This document shows, one piece after another, positions 17,058 to 25,605 of a stretch of 33,547 nucleotides of DNA. The notes beneath the pieces are model-generated. The model was not told the origin of the DNA. It made no database searches and worked only from the letters and a program-made list of their open reading frames with translations. The DNA comes from JBDTNK01 sp039933775 (GTDB taxonomy: Bacteria > Chloroflexota > Limnocylindria > QHBO01): the NCBI GenBank assembly GCA_039933775.1, contig JBDTNK010000019.1:1-33547 (forward strand), given 5' to 3'. The translations under genes and the position numbers were made by a program. Each line of letters opens with the position of its first letter. Positions within the stretch are counted from its first letter, which is position 1.

Positions 17058-18769
17058 GTCGTCACCACCGGGCGGCCGGTGTCGACGCCGGCGTCCGCGT
17101 CGTAGATCTCCTCGTCATCATCCGCGCGCTCGTGCAGCTCGGCACGCCGGCTGCGGCTTGGCAGCAGGCCCTCCGGCCGCAGGATCATCATCGCCACCAG
17201 CACCGCTCCGTACAGGAGCAGGCGGAACTCAGAGAACTCGCGGAGCAGCTCCGGCAGCCCCACCAGCACGAACGCGCCGAGGACGACACCGAAGATGTTG
17301 CCCATCCCGCCCAGGATGATGAGCGACAGCGCATTGATGCTGACCAGGATGTCGAAGCTGTTCGGGAAGATGGTGCCGATCTTGGCGGCGAATAGCGCCC
17401 CCGACAGGCAGCCGAACGCGGCGCCCAGCCCGAACGCGAGCAGCTTGTACTTCACCGTGCTGACGCCGGTCGCCTCCGCCACCGACTCGTCCTCGCGCAT
17501 CGCGTTCCAGGCGCGCCCGACGCGTGACGAGGCGAGGCTCACCGCGCCGAGCGCCGCGAGGACGCAGAAGAACAGGATCGGGTAGTAGATGATCTGCGGG
17601 TCGCGGCTGAAAGGTAGCGGCGGCGGAACCGAGAGGATGCCCTGCGCGCCTCCGGCGATGGGCTTGGCCCACTCCGACAGGAAGATGATGCGCGCAATCT
17701 CGCCGAAGCCGAGCGTGACGATGGCGAGGTAATCCCCGCGCAGCCGCAGCACCGGCGTCCCGACCATGAGCCCGATGAAGGCGGCCGCCACGATCACGAA
17801 GGGCAGCGCCGCCCAGAACGAGAGCTGCGGGTTGAAGAGCGGCGAGACCGGCGAGGTTAGGATCGCCGTCACGTAGGCGCCGACGGCATAGAACGCCACG
17901 TAGCCCAGGTCGAGTAGCCCCGCGAAGCCCACGACGATGTTGAGCCCCAGTCCCAGCAGGACATAGATTCCGACGGTGGTGAGCACCTCGGAAAGGCGCT
18001 GACCCACGATCTGCGGCAGGGCCAGCAGGAGCACGCCGATCAGCGCGAAGGCGATGAGCTTCATGGTGCGCTGGCGGTCCTCCGGCATGGCCGCGACCCG
18101 CTCCCGCGCCACGTGCCCGCGCCGGCCCCACGCGTATGCGATGCCCGCGCTGACCAGGAAGACGAGTACGAAGCCGAGCGGCGTCAGGCCACCGCCGGCG
18201 AAGATCAGGCGCTCCACCACGTCCAGCGAGAGGTTCCGCAGCACCGCGCTGATGAACGGCTCCATCAGCGTGAAGCCAAGGGTTGTCGACAGACCGATGG
18301 TGACCGCGCGTGCGAGGAGCGACGGCAACACATGCAGCGCGGCGCCCATGGCGCCGACGGCCGCGCTGCCGCCAACGAGCAGCAGGGTCCCGATCGTGGC
18401 GCCCTGACCGAACTGCAACGCCTCGACGAGGCGGCTCGAGGCGTTGACGAGCACGCTCTGCAGGTCCACGACGCCGATCAGGAAGGCAAGGCCGGCCAGG
18501 ACAGCCCCCGCGACCGCGCCCGCCAGCGCGCCGCCGACGATGACCGTGGCCGCGGACGGCGTGCCTGCCGTGGCCTTGTCCGGACGTCCGGCCAGCCAAC
18601 CCGCCACCATGGCGATGAGGAGCGGCATCACCGAGCCGAGCGTGATGACATCGGCGATGAAGTCGCGTGTCTGGAAGGTGATGACCATGCCGACCAGGCT
18701 GACATGGACGTTGGCGGCGCTCGCCAGCCCCCCGATCGTCAGGGCGCGTCGCAGGGTTCGGTCCATCAC
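17054..18769 (-). CDS. livM: Branched-chain amino acid ABC transporter permease LivM with long N-terminal extension
   Basis: Permease of the Liv importer. The LivM core occupies about residues 240-545: VLLGLGLNIVVGFAGLLDLGYVAFYAVGAY, GDYLAIVTLGFGEIARI, the EAA-like RAWNAMREDESVAEATGVS, and LGGMGNIFGVVLGAFVLVGLPE. Total length is 571, against roughly 300-420 in most LivM. The first ~235 residues add several further membrane segments (for example VIVGGALAGAVAGAVLAGLAFLIG and LVFLVSAGIAYAWG), and the C-terminus has an acidic tail. The start overlaps livH (ATGA). No other in-frame start fits the operon. Confidence 0.93.
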   Translation of the reverse strand: MMDRTLRRALTIGGLASAANVHVSLVGMVITFQTRDFIADVITLGSVMPLLIAMVAGWLAGRPDKATAGTPSAATVIVGGALAGAVAGAVLAGLAFLIGVVDLQSVLVNASSRLVEALQFGQGATIGTLLLVGGSAAVGAMGAALHVLPSLLARAVTIGLSTTLGFTLMEPFISAVLRNLSLDVVERLIFAGGGLTPLGFVLVFLVSAGIAYAWGRRGHVARERVAAMPEDRQRTMKLIAFALIGVLLLALPQIVGQRLSEVLTTVGIYVLLGLGLNIVVGFAGLLDLGYVAFYAVGAYVTAILTSPVSPLFNPQLSFWAALPFVIVAAAFIGLMVGTPVLRLRGDYLAIVTLGFGEIARIIFLSEWAKPIAGGAQGILSVPPPLPFSRDPQIIYYPILFFCVLAALGAVSLASSRVGRAWNAMREDESVAEATGVSTVKYKLLAFGLGAAFGCLSGALFAAKIGTIFPNSFDILVSINALSLIILGGMGNIFGVVLGAFVLVGLPELLREFSEFRLLLYGAVLVAMMILRPEGLLPSRSRRAELHERADDDEEIYDADAGVDTGRPVVTT

Positions 18770-19815
18770 GAATCCTCCTTGCGGCCGAAGATGCCGTTCG
18801 GCCGGAAGATGAGCACCAGGACGAGCACCGTGAACGCGATCACGTCCTTCAGCTGGTTCGGCGCCGGGATGTTGAAGCCGGTCAGGATCAGGTTCGGCCC
18901 GACCTGCTCCAGGATGCCCAGGATGAACCCGCCGACCGCCGCACCGATGACATTACCGATGCCGCCCAGCACGGCCGCCGTGAAGGCCTTGATACCGGGC
19001 AGGAAGCCCATGAAGAAGTGGACCTGGTTGAAGATCTGCACGTACAGGATGCCGGCGGCGCCGGCGAGCAGTCCGCCGATGGCGAAGGTGATGACGATGA
19101 TCCGGTTCACGTCGATGCCCATCATGGCGGCGACGTCCTTGTCCTCCGCCACCGCCCGCATGGCGCGCCCGGTCCGGGTGCGCTCGATGAACAGGTAGAG
19201 CGCGACCATCATGGCGATGGCGGCGCCGATGACGATCGCCTGCTTGACGGTCATGGCCAGCGGCCCCAGCGCGAAGGAGCCGGCGAAGAGATTGGACTCG
19301 GGATAGGCGCGCACGCCCGAGCCGTAGAAGCCGCGGGCCGTGTATTGCAGGAAGAGCGACGCGCCGATGGCGGTGATGAGCGGCACGAGCCGGGGGGCGC
19401 CGCGCAGCGGACGGTAGGCGATTCGTTCGAGCAGGACGGCGATGACCATGCTGACCAGCATCGCGGTCGCCAGCACCAGGATCATGGCCAGCACCGGGTT
19501 GGCATCCATCATCCCTGCGTCGCTCAGCCCGGTGGCCGCGAAATAGGCAGTGAAGGTGCCCCACATGAACACCTCGCCGTGGGCGAAGTTGATCATGAAC
19601 AGGATGCCGTAGACAAGCGTGTAGCCCATCGCGATCAGGGCGTAAACGCTGCCCAGTGCGATGCCGGCGACGAGGAATGATTCCCAGGCGTCGATCGAGT
19701 AACGACCGGTGGCAATGGTCAGGATCGAGCCGACGATCGAGACGGCAATGATGCTGCCGCCGAGCAGCCACAGGAACAGGGTGACGAGGTTCAGCCGGGT
19801 TCGGCGAAATCGCAT
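18766..19815 (-). CDS. livH: Branched-chain amino acid ABC transporter permease LivH
   Basis: 349-residue inner-membrane permease. LivH hallmarks: GIALGSVYALIAMGYTLVYGI, LFMINFAHGEVFMWG, ERIAYRPLRGAPRLVPLITAIG, RTGRAMRAVAEDKDVAAMMGIDVN (coupling loop to the ATPases) and the FTAAVLGGIGNVIGAAVGG loop. About 45 residues with an extra hydrophobic segment (LVTLFLWLLGGSIIAVSIVG) precede the usual start. The ATG at 19815 is separated from livK by 110 bases that hold a strong stem-loop. Its stop overlaps livM. Confidence 0.95.
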   Translation of the reverse strand: MRFRRTRLNLVTLFLWLLGGSIIAVSIVGSILTIATGRYSIDAWESFLVAGIALGSVYALIAMGYTLVYGILFMINFAHGEVFMWGTFTAYFAATGLSDAGMMDANPVLAMILVLATAMLVSMVIAVLLERIAYRPLRGAPRLVPLITAIGASLFLQYTARGFYGSGVRAYPESNLFAGSFALGPLAMTVKQAIVIGAAIAMMVALYLFIERTRTGRAMRAVAEDKDVAAMMGIDVNRIIVITFAIGGLLAGAAGILYVQIFNQVHFFMGFLPGIKAFTAAVLGGIGNVIGAAVGGFILGILEQVGPNLILTGFNIPAPNQLKDVIAFTVLVLVLIFRPNGIFGRKEDS

Positions 19816-19851
19816 GCGCTGCTCCGTTGCTCGGGAACGGGCCGGGTTAGC

Positions 19852-19886
19852 GGTGCAGGTGAGCCGGGGTACGGCTCACCTGCACC
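19852..19886 (-). terminator. 15-bp perfect stem-loop between livK and livH
   Basis: GGTGCAGGTGAGCCG pairs perfectly with CGGCTCACCTGCACC around a five-base loop (19867-19871). No T-tract follows on the minus strand, so it is more likely a partial attenuator or a 3'-end stabiliser for livK mRNA than a full terminator. This arrangement is common after binding-protein genes, which are needed in excess. Confidence 0.6.
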
Positions 19887-19925
19887 AGGGTTCTCGGAGG
19901 GTTAACCCCTCCCAACGTCAGGGGG

Positions 19926-21221
19926 TCAGCTGGTTGGCCAGATTCGCACGAACTTGCCGTCCTTAACCTCGCTGACGCTGATCTTCGCGTTCGCGCAGTC
20001 ACCGTTCTCGTCGCACGTCAGCGAGCCGGTGATGCCCTCGAAGCCAGACGTGCTCAGGACCGCATCCCGCAGCGCGCTGCGCGGGATGTACGTGGTGCCG
20101 TCGTCGCCACTGATGGCGACCGCCTCGATGGCGTCCGCCATCATGTTGTAGGCGTCGAAGGCATGGGCGTGGAACACGCTGATGGGCGCATCCAGGCCGG
20201 AGACATCTTTGTACGCCGGGAGGAACTCGCCTTCGTAGAAGTCTCCAGCGAAGTCGAGGTCCGGACCGGACAGGTACACGCCCTCAGAGGCGTCTCCGGC
20301 GGCGGAGATCCAGTCGGGGGTCAGGATGCCGTCGGCGCCGCCGAGCTCCGTATCCTCCAGGCCAGCCGTCGTGCGGGCCTGCTGGGTGATCAGCGCGCCC
20401 TCGGCGACGAAGATCGGGAAGTACAGGAACTCAGGCGAATCGGCAGCGATGTTACCCAGGGTCCCGGAGAAGTCCGTCTGTCCGACGGTGACTGCCTCTT
20501 CCGCCGTGATCGTGCCACCGCACTCCTCGGGGAACGAAGCTGCAAAGACCGCGGCCAGCTGGTCGGCGTACGGCGAGCCGTCATCGATTGTGGCGGCGGT
20601 GGTCAGGCCAAGCTCCTCGCACACGAACTGCGCCATCGCGGCGCCCTGGATCTTGTCGTTGTGCGCGGTACGGGCGTAGAACGCCTGGTGGGTGGCCGGA
20701 GCCGTCAGTGACGGTGCTGTGTTCGACGGCGAGATCATCATGATCCCTTCGGCACTGGTGATCTCGGCCGCAGGGACGCCGGCGCCGGAGCAGCTGGTGC
20801 CGATCACGCCGACGATCGTGGGCTCGGAGACGAGGGCGCGCGCCGCAGCGGTGCCACCATCAGCGGAGCAGAGGCCGTCCTGGCTGTTGAGCTCGACCTC
20901 GTGACCGGCGATCTCGGGGCGCATCTGCTGAGCAACCTGGACGCCGTACAGGCTGTCGGTGCCGAGCGCCTCGTTCGCGCCGGAGAGCACGAAGATCGTG
21001 CCCAGCTCCATCGAGTCGCCCTCGGGAATTTCGACGCAGCCGAACTCGTCGGCATCGCAGGCCGCGGTCGGATCTTCGCCGCCCGCTGGCTGCGACTCCG
21101 CGGCCATGCTTTCGGCGGTGCTTGCCTCTTCCGAGGCGGAGCCGCCGGCATTGTTGCTACATGCCGCCAGGGCCAGCAGCATGATCATGAGCACGGCGCT
21201 CCAACGCAGGTTCTTGTGCAT
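19926..21221 (-). CDS. livK: Branched-chain amino acid/amide ABC transporter substrate-binding lipoprotein
   Basis: 431 residues. The signal peptide ends in lipobox LAAC with Cys21, followed by a Ser/Glu/Ala-rich linker of about 30 residues. The periplasmic-binding-protein fold (type I) follows: GTIFVLSGANEALGTDSLYGVQVAQQM, GVIGTSCSGAGVPAAEITSAEGIMMISPSNTAPSLT, then ISVFHAHAFDAYNMMADAI. Extra cysteines (for example CDADEFGC and CDENGDC) could form disulfides. ATG 21221 is set by a GGAGGAGA ribosome-binding site and the signal peptide. It is the first gene of the liv operon. The ligand cannot be told from sequence: leucine-type amino acids or amides such as urea. Confidence 0.94.
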   Translation of the reverse strand: MHKNLRWSAVLMIMLLALAACSNNAGGSASEEASTAESMAAESQPAGGEDPTAACDADEFGCVEIPEGDSMELGTIFVLSGANEALGTDSLYGVQVAQQMRPEIAGHEVELNSQDGLCSADGGTAAARALVSEPTIVGVIGTSCSGAGVPAAEITSAEGIMMISPSNTAPSLTAPATHQAFYARTAHNDKIQGAAMAQFVCEELGLTTAATIDDGSPYADQLAAVFAASFPEECGGTITAEEAVTVGQTDFSGTLGNIAADSPEFLYFPIFVAEGALITQQARTTAGLEDTELGGADGILTPDWISAAGDASEGVYLSGPDLDFAGDFYEGEFLPAYKDVSGLDAPISVFHAHAFDAYNMMADAIEAVAISGDDGTTYIPRSALRDAVLSTSGFEGITGSLTCDENGDCANAKISVSEVKDGKFVRIWPTS

Positions 21222-21284
21222 ACGTGTTCTTTCTCCTCCATTGCTCGGGTGCTCGCGGGTCACGCGGCTGGCAAGGTGCCGCGC

Positions 21285-21314
21285 ATCATAGACTCGCCCT
21301 TGGAACAGGCGCAA
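21285..21314 (-). promoter_or_regulatory. Candidate livK promoter with an inverted repeat in the spacer
   Basis: TATGAT at 21285-21290 and TTGCGC at 21309-21314 are 18 bases apart on the minus strand, giving a ~57-base leader. CCCTTG-N9-CAAGGG (21297-21317) lies between and across the -35 box and could be an operator. Confidence 0.5.
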
Positions 21315-21382
21315 GGGATCGCGTGACCCCTTTTGCAAGACGCTACCCGTGCCGCTGGCCGGCGGTTCACCTTGATGGATGA

Positions 21383-21648
21383 TATCCTGCGCGTGGGTCT
21401 GTCATCGCAGCAGCAGTGCTGTGCCTGGCCCGCGTGCTCCCATCGGCCACCTCCGTGGTCGCCGAGGTCGAGCGTCGCGGAGGTCGGGACGAAGCGGATG
21501 GCGCGGACGACCCACGACCGCTCGGAGGCATCCACGCTCGATCGTCGAGTAGCTCCCCCGGCCGGCAACACACAAGGGCTGTGCCCGCGGTACGAACCCC
21601 TGCAGGCGCACAGCCACCCACAATTCATACCTAGGAGAATGCTCAACC
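21383..21648 (+). promoter_or_regulatory. Long structured leader before the NYN-domain gene
   Basis: No gene is seen here. TATCCT at 21383-21388 could be a -10 box, giving a leader of about 250 bases. Short hairpins are visible: CCAC-CTCC-GTGG near 21449-21460, CTCGA-TCG-TCGAG (21537-21549), and GGCTGTGC/GCACAGCC (21577-21584 with 21608-21615) just before AGGAG at 21633. I match it to no known riboswitch or RNA. Confidence 0.4.
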
Positions 21649-23061
21649 GTGAGCAAGAACGTGGCGGTCTTCATTGACGTCGCCAACCTCTATTACTCCG
21701 CCCGCGGGCAGGACGTCGACGTCGACTACGTCGCACTGCTCAAGGCGGCCACCAAGGGCCGCGATCTGATTCGCGCCTATGCCTACTCGGGCCTCGATCC
21801 CGAGAATGAGAACCAGCGGAAGTTCATCGACTTCCTCACCAAGAACGGCTACAAGGTCGTTCACAAGGACATTCGCAAGTTTGGCGACGGCCGGATGAAG
21901 GCGAACCTCGACATCGAGCTGGTGGTCGACCTCTTCCGGCTCCAGGATCGGATGGACATCGCGGTCATCATCTCCGGCGACGGCGATTTCGCCCCGGCCA
22001 TCCGCGCGCTCCAGGACGTCGGCGTGCGCTGCGAGGTCATCAGCTTCCGGCCGAACACCTCGAGCGACCTCATCGCGGTGGCCGACGAGTTCTTCGACAT
22101 CATGAAGATCCTCGACATCGGTCGAAAGAAGGAAGGGACGACCCGGTCGCGTGTCATGAGCGCGCCCGAGATGCCGGCCAAGGAGGTCAACCCCGAGTTT
22201 GGCTTCCGCGATGCCTCACCGCACATCGCAGCAGCCGCGCTGGCCGCCATCAAGACCGGTGGCACGCGCCGGGGTCGTGGCTTATCGAGCGCCGCGACGA
22301 ACGGCAATGGAGCTGGCAACGGCCACGCCGAACCCGCTGAGGCCCCTGCCGCAGCCGCCGGAACCGATGTCGCCGCACATGATGAGAGCGCCGAAAGTCA
22401 CGAGAGCCGTCGCCGTCGCCGTCGCGGCGGACGTGGACGTGGTCGTGGCCGCCGCGAGGAGGGCAACGGGGAGGCCGTCGTCGCCGCCGGCAACGGCGAG
22501 GCCGGTGCCGGTACCGAGCCACCCGAGGTAGCGTGGCAGGAGCTCGACGACATCTCGCAGGTCGAGGGCATCGACGAGGAGCTCGTCTCCCCGCAGGAGG
22601 GTGAGTTCACCTTCAGCGAGGCGGACGCCGCAACGCTCGCCGAGCTTGGCATCAGCCCCGATCCCGCCGCCGCCTCGAAGCCGGCAGGACGCGCGCGCAG
22701 CCCGAAGGCCGCGAGCACCGAAGCCGTGACGGACGAGACGCCGGCCAAGCCCGCACGCCGACGGCGCAGTCCGAAGGCCGATACCGCGGACACCGCCCCC
22801 GAGGCGCCAGCGGGCGACGCTGCCGGCACCGCGCCGGCAAGTCCGTCGCCGCGTGCGCGTCGCAGCGGCACGAAGCGCGAGACGCCCGACGGCGAGCCGG
22901 CCGCGAAGCCGGCACCCCGCCGTCGTTCAACCAGCGCATCGGGTGGCAATGCCCCCAGCCAGGCGGCGCCGGCCGTTGATCATGCGACGTCGTCGTCCAC
23001 CGGCGGCGAAGAGCCGCAGGGGATCTGGCAGCGCTTCCGGAGCGCACGCACCGGGCGCTGA
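21649..23061 (+). CDS. NYN (PIN-like) ribonuclease-domain protein with RG-rich tail
   Basis: 470 residues. The first ~155 form an NYN/LabA-type PIN-like nuclease: VAVFIDVANLYYSA (Asp10), DIRKFGDGRMKANLDIELVVD (Asp88, Asp94) and VIISGDGDFAPAIRALQD (Asp111, Asp113), all the acidic metal-binding positions expected. The rest is low complexity: an Arg/Gly run at about 254-269 (RRRRRRGGRGRGRGRR), an acidic segment, then basic Ser/Pro/Ala-rich repeats with RRRSPKA-type blocks, suited to binding RNA. The start is GTG 21649 with AGGAG 11 bases upstream. It stands alone, with its own leader and terminator. The RNA target is unknown. Confidence 0.9.
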   Translation: MSKNVAVFIDVANLYYSARGQDVDVDYVALLKAATKGRDLIRAYAYSGLDPENENQRKFIDFLTKNGYKVVHKDIRKFGDGRMKANLDIELVVDLFRLQDRMDIAVIISGDGDFAPAIRALQDVGVRCEVISFRPNTSSDLIAVADEFFDIMKILDIGRKKEGTTRSRVMSAPEMPAKEVNPEFGFRDASPHIAAAALAAIKTGGTRRGRGLSSAATNGNGAGNGHAEPAEAPAAAAGTDVAAHDESAESHESRRRRRRGGRGRGRGRREEGNGEAVVAAGNGEAGAGTEPPEVAWQELDDISQVEGIDEELVSPQEGEFTFSEADAATLAELGISPDPAAASKPAGRARSPKAASTEAVTDETPAKPARRRRSPKADTADTAPEAPAGDAAGTAPASPSPRARRSGTKRETPDGEPAAKPAPRRRSTSASGGNAPSQAAPAVDHATSSSTGGEEPQGIWQRFRSARTGR

Positions 23062-23080
23062 GGCCAGGCTCCCACGCAAC

Positions 23081-23122
23081 GAACGAGCCGGCCGCGCAAC
23101 TCGCGGCCGGCTCGTTTTCTTT
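23081..23122 (+). terminator. Strong intrinsic terminator
   Basis: A 15-bp perfect stem (23082-23096 with 23102-23116) and five-base loop CAACT are followed by TTTTCTTT. It lies 20 bases after the NYN gene stop and 12 bases beyond the end of the convergent YtxH gene. It has A-rich bases on the other flank and so may serve both. Confidence 0.93.
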
Positions 23123-23134
23123 GTCCTCGGGGGC

Positions 23135-23878
23135 TCAGGTGCGCTCGTCGAGCTCCTCGGCGGGCGCGATCGCGATCGCCTCGGGATCGATCGGTTCCGC
23201 GACGGGCTCCGCCGGCGTCTCCGCCGTCCCCGCTTCTGGGGGAACCGCGTCGGCCGATGCAACCTCCGCGGTCATGGCGTTCTCGCTCCCAAAGCCGGCC
23301 GTGGCACCGGTCTCTTCCTCGCGCTGGAAGATCGGCACCCAGTCGCTCGCCTCGCGGGCCTTGCTGGCCAGCTCCTCGCGCATCTCGGTGCCCGGCTTGG
23401 GCGTCGTCAGCATCGCGACCAGCGCGCCCACGGCCGCGCCGACGATCAGTCCCAGGAAGAAGGAGCCCCAATGGCGTTCCTCGCGCTGCTTGAGCCCAAG
23501 GCGCACCGCGGCATCGTCGATGATCTCGCGCGACGCGGGGATCGCGACGCCGGCCGCGCCGAGCGCGACCGAGCGACGCTTCCACAGCTCGCGCGCGCCG
23601 GGCTGGATCTCCTTGCGCCACGTGCGGTTCCACCAGCGTGCGGTGTCCTTGCCTGCGCGGCGAAATGCCTTCGCGGCTTCCCGGCGGCTGGGGCCGGATT
23701 CTTTCCAGGCGTCGCCGGCCCGATCGGCGGCGGTGCTCGTTGCGTCGGCGAGGACCGCCGCGACGTCGCGCGAGGCGCGCGCCGCGCGCTCGGTAACATC
23801 GGCCTCGATGACCTTGTCGACGAGCGATCTCACGCTCTGGGTGATGTCGTCGGCCGTTCTGCTCGGCGCGGTGGCCAT
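23135..23878 (-). CDS. YtxH-like membrane-anchored protein
   Basis: 247 residues. A charged Ala-rich N-terminal half, likely helical, is followed by one membrane segment at about 138-158 with the YtxH signature GSFFLGLIVGAAVGALVAML and TTPKPGTEMREELASKAREA right after. The C-terminal ~60 residues are acidic and Pro/Ala-rich. YtxH-family proteins are small stress-related envelope proteins of unclear mechanism; this one is about twice the usual size because of the N-terminal half and tail. ATG 23878 has GAGG nine bases upstream. The gene converges on the NYN gene terminator. Confidence 0.82.
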   Translation of the reverse strand: MATAPSRTADDITQSVRSLVDKVIEADVTERAARASRDVAAVLADATSTAADRAGDAWKESGPSRREAAKAFRRAGKDTARWWNRTWRKEIQPGARELWKRRSVALGAAGVAIPASREIIDDAAVRLGLKQREERHWGSFFLGLIVGAAVGALVAMLTTPKPGTEMREELASKAREASDWVPIFQREEETGATAGFGSENAMTAEVASADAVPPEAGTAETPAEPVAEPIDPEAIAIAPAEELDERT

Positions 23879-24097
23879 GCTCGCTTACCTCATGTGGGGA
23901 CGAGGGCGATCGGGTGCACGAAGTATGCCATTCGTGTTCTGTCGGCGGCGCTCCGCCATCGGTGACGCTCTCGGGGGCGAAGCCGGTTGCCGGCCGGTCG
24001 CCGCGTGCTTGCGCCTGGCGCGGCGGAGCACCGCGGTCATAGCCTCGCAGGTGGCGCTGACCGGGCCCTTATCGGGCGCTTATCGGTCTGTCGAACC

Positions 24098-24103
24098 TAT
24101 ACT
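24098..24103 (+). promoter_or_regulatory. Candidate -10 box of a near-leaderless holB promoter
   Basis: TATACT nine bases before ATG 24113, with no ribosome-binding site between. A CTTATCGG direct repeat lies upstream (24068-24086) where a -35 box would be. Confidence 0.5.
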
Positions 24104-24112
24104 CGCGACGAC

Positions 24113-25312
24113 ATGACCGATGGTGAACGACCCGGCTTTCTCAGCGTCGGCCAGGAGGCGGCACGCACGATCGCGTTGCGTTCCGCACAGCAGGGGCGCT
24201 TGCATCGGACCTTGCTGGTGCACGGCGCACGCGGGTCGGGCGCGGACAGCTTCGTGGAGGACCTGCTGGCGCTGCTGCTGTGCTCAAGCGCCGATCGGGG
24301 CATGCGTCCGTGCAACGCCTGCGTGGGCTGTCGCGGTGCTCGATCGCGATCGCATCCCGACCTGGTGCTGGGTTCCATGGAGCGCTGGCGCGAGCTGAAG
24401 GGCTCGAACGAGAGCATCGTGGCCGCGGCACGCCGCTGGCTGGGTGAGTCGGCGGGCGCGCCGGTGGTGGCTGAGCGCCGCATCCTGCTCATCGAGGGCG
24501 TCGACCGCGCCGGTGAGCAGATCCAGAATGCGCTGCTCAAGGCGCTGGAGGAGCCGGCGCCGCGGCAGATGTTCATCCTCGTCGCCGACGACCTCTCGGC
24601 GCTGCTGCCCACGATCCGCAGCCGATGCCAGCCGCTGCGCATGGGACCTGTGCCGCGAGCCGAGCTCGTTGCGTGGCTGATCGACCATGAGCGGCTCCCC
24701 GCCGATCTTGCCGACCTGCTGGCGCGCCTCACCGGCGGGCTGTCGGGCGCCGCGCTGGCGATGGCCCGGGACCCTGATTTCGTGACGTGGCGGCGCCAGG
24801 CGCAGACGGAGCTGTTGACGCTCCTGCGCCGCGGACCGGCAGACCGCCTTCCTGCGCTCAAGGAGCTGCTCGACGCGGCTGGCCGACGCACCAGCACCGC
24901 GCCGACCGCCGCCCAGACCGACGAGGGGGATGAGCCGGCGGCGCGCACCCCCGCCAGCCAGCAGCGAGCGGCCGCGCTCCTGCTCGTCGATGCGTGGACC
25001 GCGCTCGCGCGCGACCTGCTCGTCGTCGCTGCCGGTCTGCCCGACCTGGCGCTGGGCATCGAGGTGCTCGAAGGCGCCCACGAAGCCGCGGACGCGATCG
25101 GGCAGCGCCAGCTCGCGACCTTCCTGCGGACCCTGCGCCGGGTTCAGGACGGGCTGCTCGACAACACGGCGCCGAAGCTGGCGATGGAGATCGCGATGCT
25201 GGCCTGGCCGCGCGCCGGCGCGACGGACGCCACCGGTGGCGCCGCCGCGAGGACGGATCGCGCCGTCGCGCTCACGGATCACGGTGGCGCGCTGGCGGTT
25301 GCGCGCCGGTGA
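24113..25312 (+). CDS. holB: DNA polymerase III delta-prime subunit
   Basis: Clamp-loader subunit. 399 residues. Begins with the AAA+ fold: SVGQEAARTIALRSAQQGRLHRTLLVHGARGSGADSF, where the Walker A-like GARGSGAD lacks the lysine, as expected for an ATPase-dead delta-prime. The zinc module is complete: Cys57, Cys67, Cys70, Cys73 (C-x9-C-x2-C-x2-C). ILLIEGVDRAGEQIQNALLKALEEP and TIRSRCQ (the SRC motif at 170-172) follow. A variable linker lies near residues 260-290. ATG 24113 is preferred because TATACT lies just upstream; the frame opens earlier at 23987. The stop overlaps the acylphosphatase start (GTGA). Confidence 0.93.
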   Translation: MTDGERPGFLSVGQEAARTIALRSAQQGRLHRTLLVHGARGSGADSFVEDLLALLLCSSADRGMRPCNACVGCRGARSRSHPDLVLGSMERWRELKGSNESIVAAARRWLGESAGAPVVAERRILLIEGVDRAGEQIQNALLKALEEPAPRQMFILVADDLSALLPTIRSRCQPLRMGPVPRAELVAWLIDHERLPADLADLLARLTGGLSGAALAMARDPDFVTWRRQAQTELLTLLRRGPADRLPALKELLDAAGRRTSTAPTAAQTDEGDEPAARTPASQQRAAALLLVDAWTALARDLLVVAAGLPDLALGIEVLEGAHEAADAIGQRQLATFLRTLRRVQDGLLDNTAPKLAMEIAMLAWPRAGATDATGGAAARTDRAVALTDHGGALAVARR

Positions 25313-25605
25313 ACCAGGTGGATCAGCGACAGCGCCTGGTAGCCCGCATCGAGGGTCGCGTGCAGGGCGTCGGCTTCCGCTACTGGGTGCGCCGCCAGGC
25401 GTTGCGCATGGGCCTCACCGGCTGGGTCATGAATCTCGACGACGAGCGCAGCGTGCAGGTCGTGGCCGAGGGCGAGCCCGTCCAGATCGACCACCTCGAG
25501 CAGCTGCTGCGGGCGGGGCCGCCCGGCTCGCGCGTGGAGCAGCTCGAGGCGCGTCGCGAGCCTGCCAGCGGCGAATGGCAGCGCTTCGAGATCACTCGCC
25601 CGTGA
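25309..25605 (+). CDS. acyP: Acylphosphatase
   Basis: 98-residue cytosolic enzyme hydrolysing acyl phosphates. The active-site loop GRVQGVGFRYWVRRQA carries the phosphate-binding Arg24, and GWVMNLDD carries the catalytic Asn42; both are at the expected positions. VQVVAEGEPVQIDHLEQLLRAGPPGSRVEQLE completes the ferredoxin-like fold. GTG 25309 overlaps the holB stop, and its own stop overlaps the next GTG, so the three are translationally coupled. Confidence 0.95.
   Translation: MNQVDQRQRLVARIEGRVQGVGFRYWVRRQALRMGLTGWVMNLDDERSVQVVAEGEPVQIDHLEQLLRAGPPGSRVEQLEARREPASGEWQRFEITRP

Noticed and set aside
21577..21615. tRNA- or tmRNA-like T-arm (GGTTCG within a stem) on the minus strand
   Set aside because: The bases around the loop do not form a T-stem and no acceptor or anticodon arms are present.
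22250..22950. Minus-strand frames opposite the NYN protein tail
   Set aside because: They mirror the low-complexity Arg/Ala coding sequence, while the plus strand has a continuous frame with a strong terminator after it.
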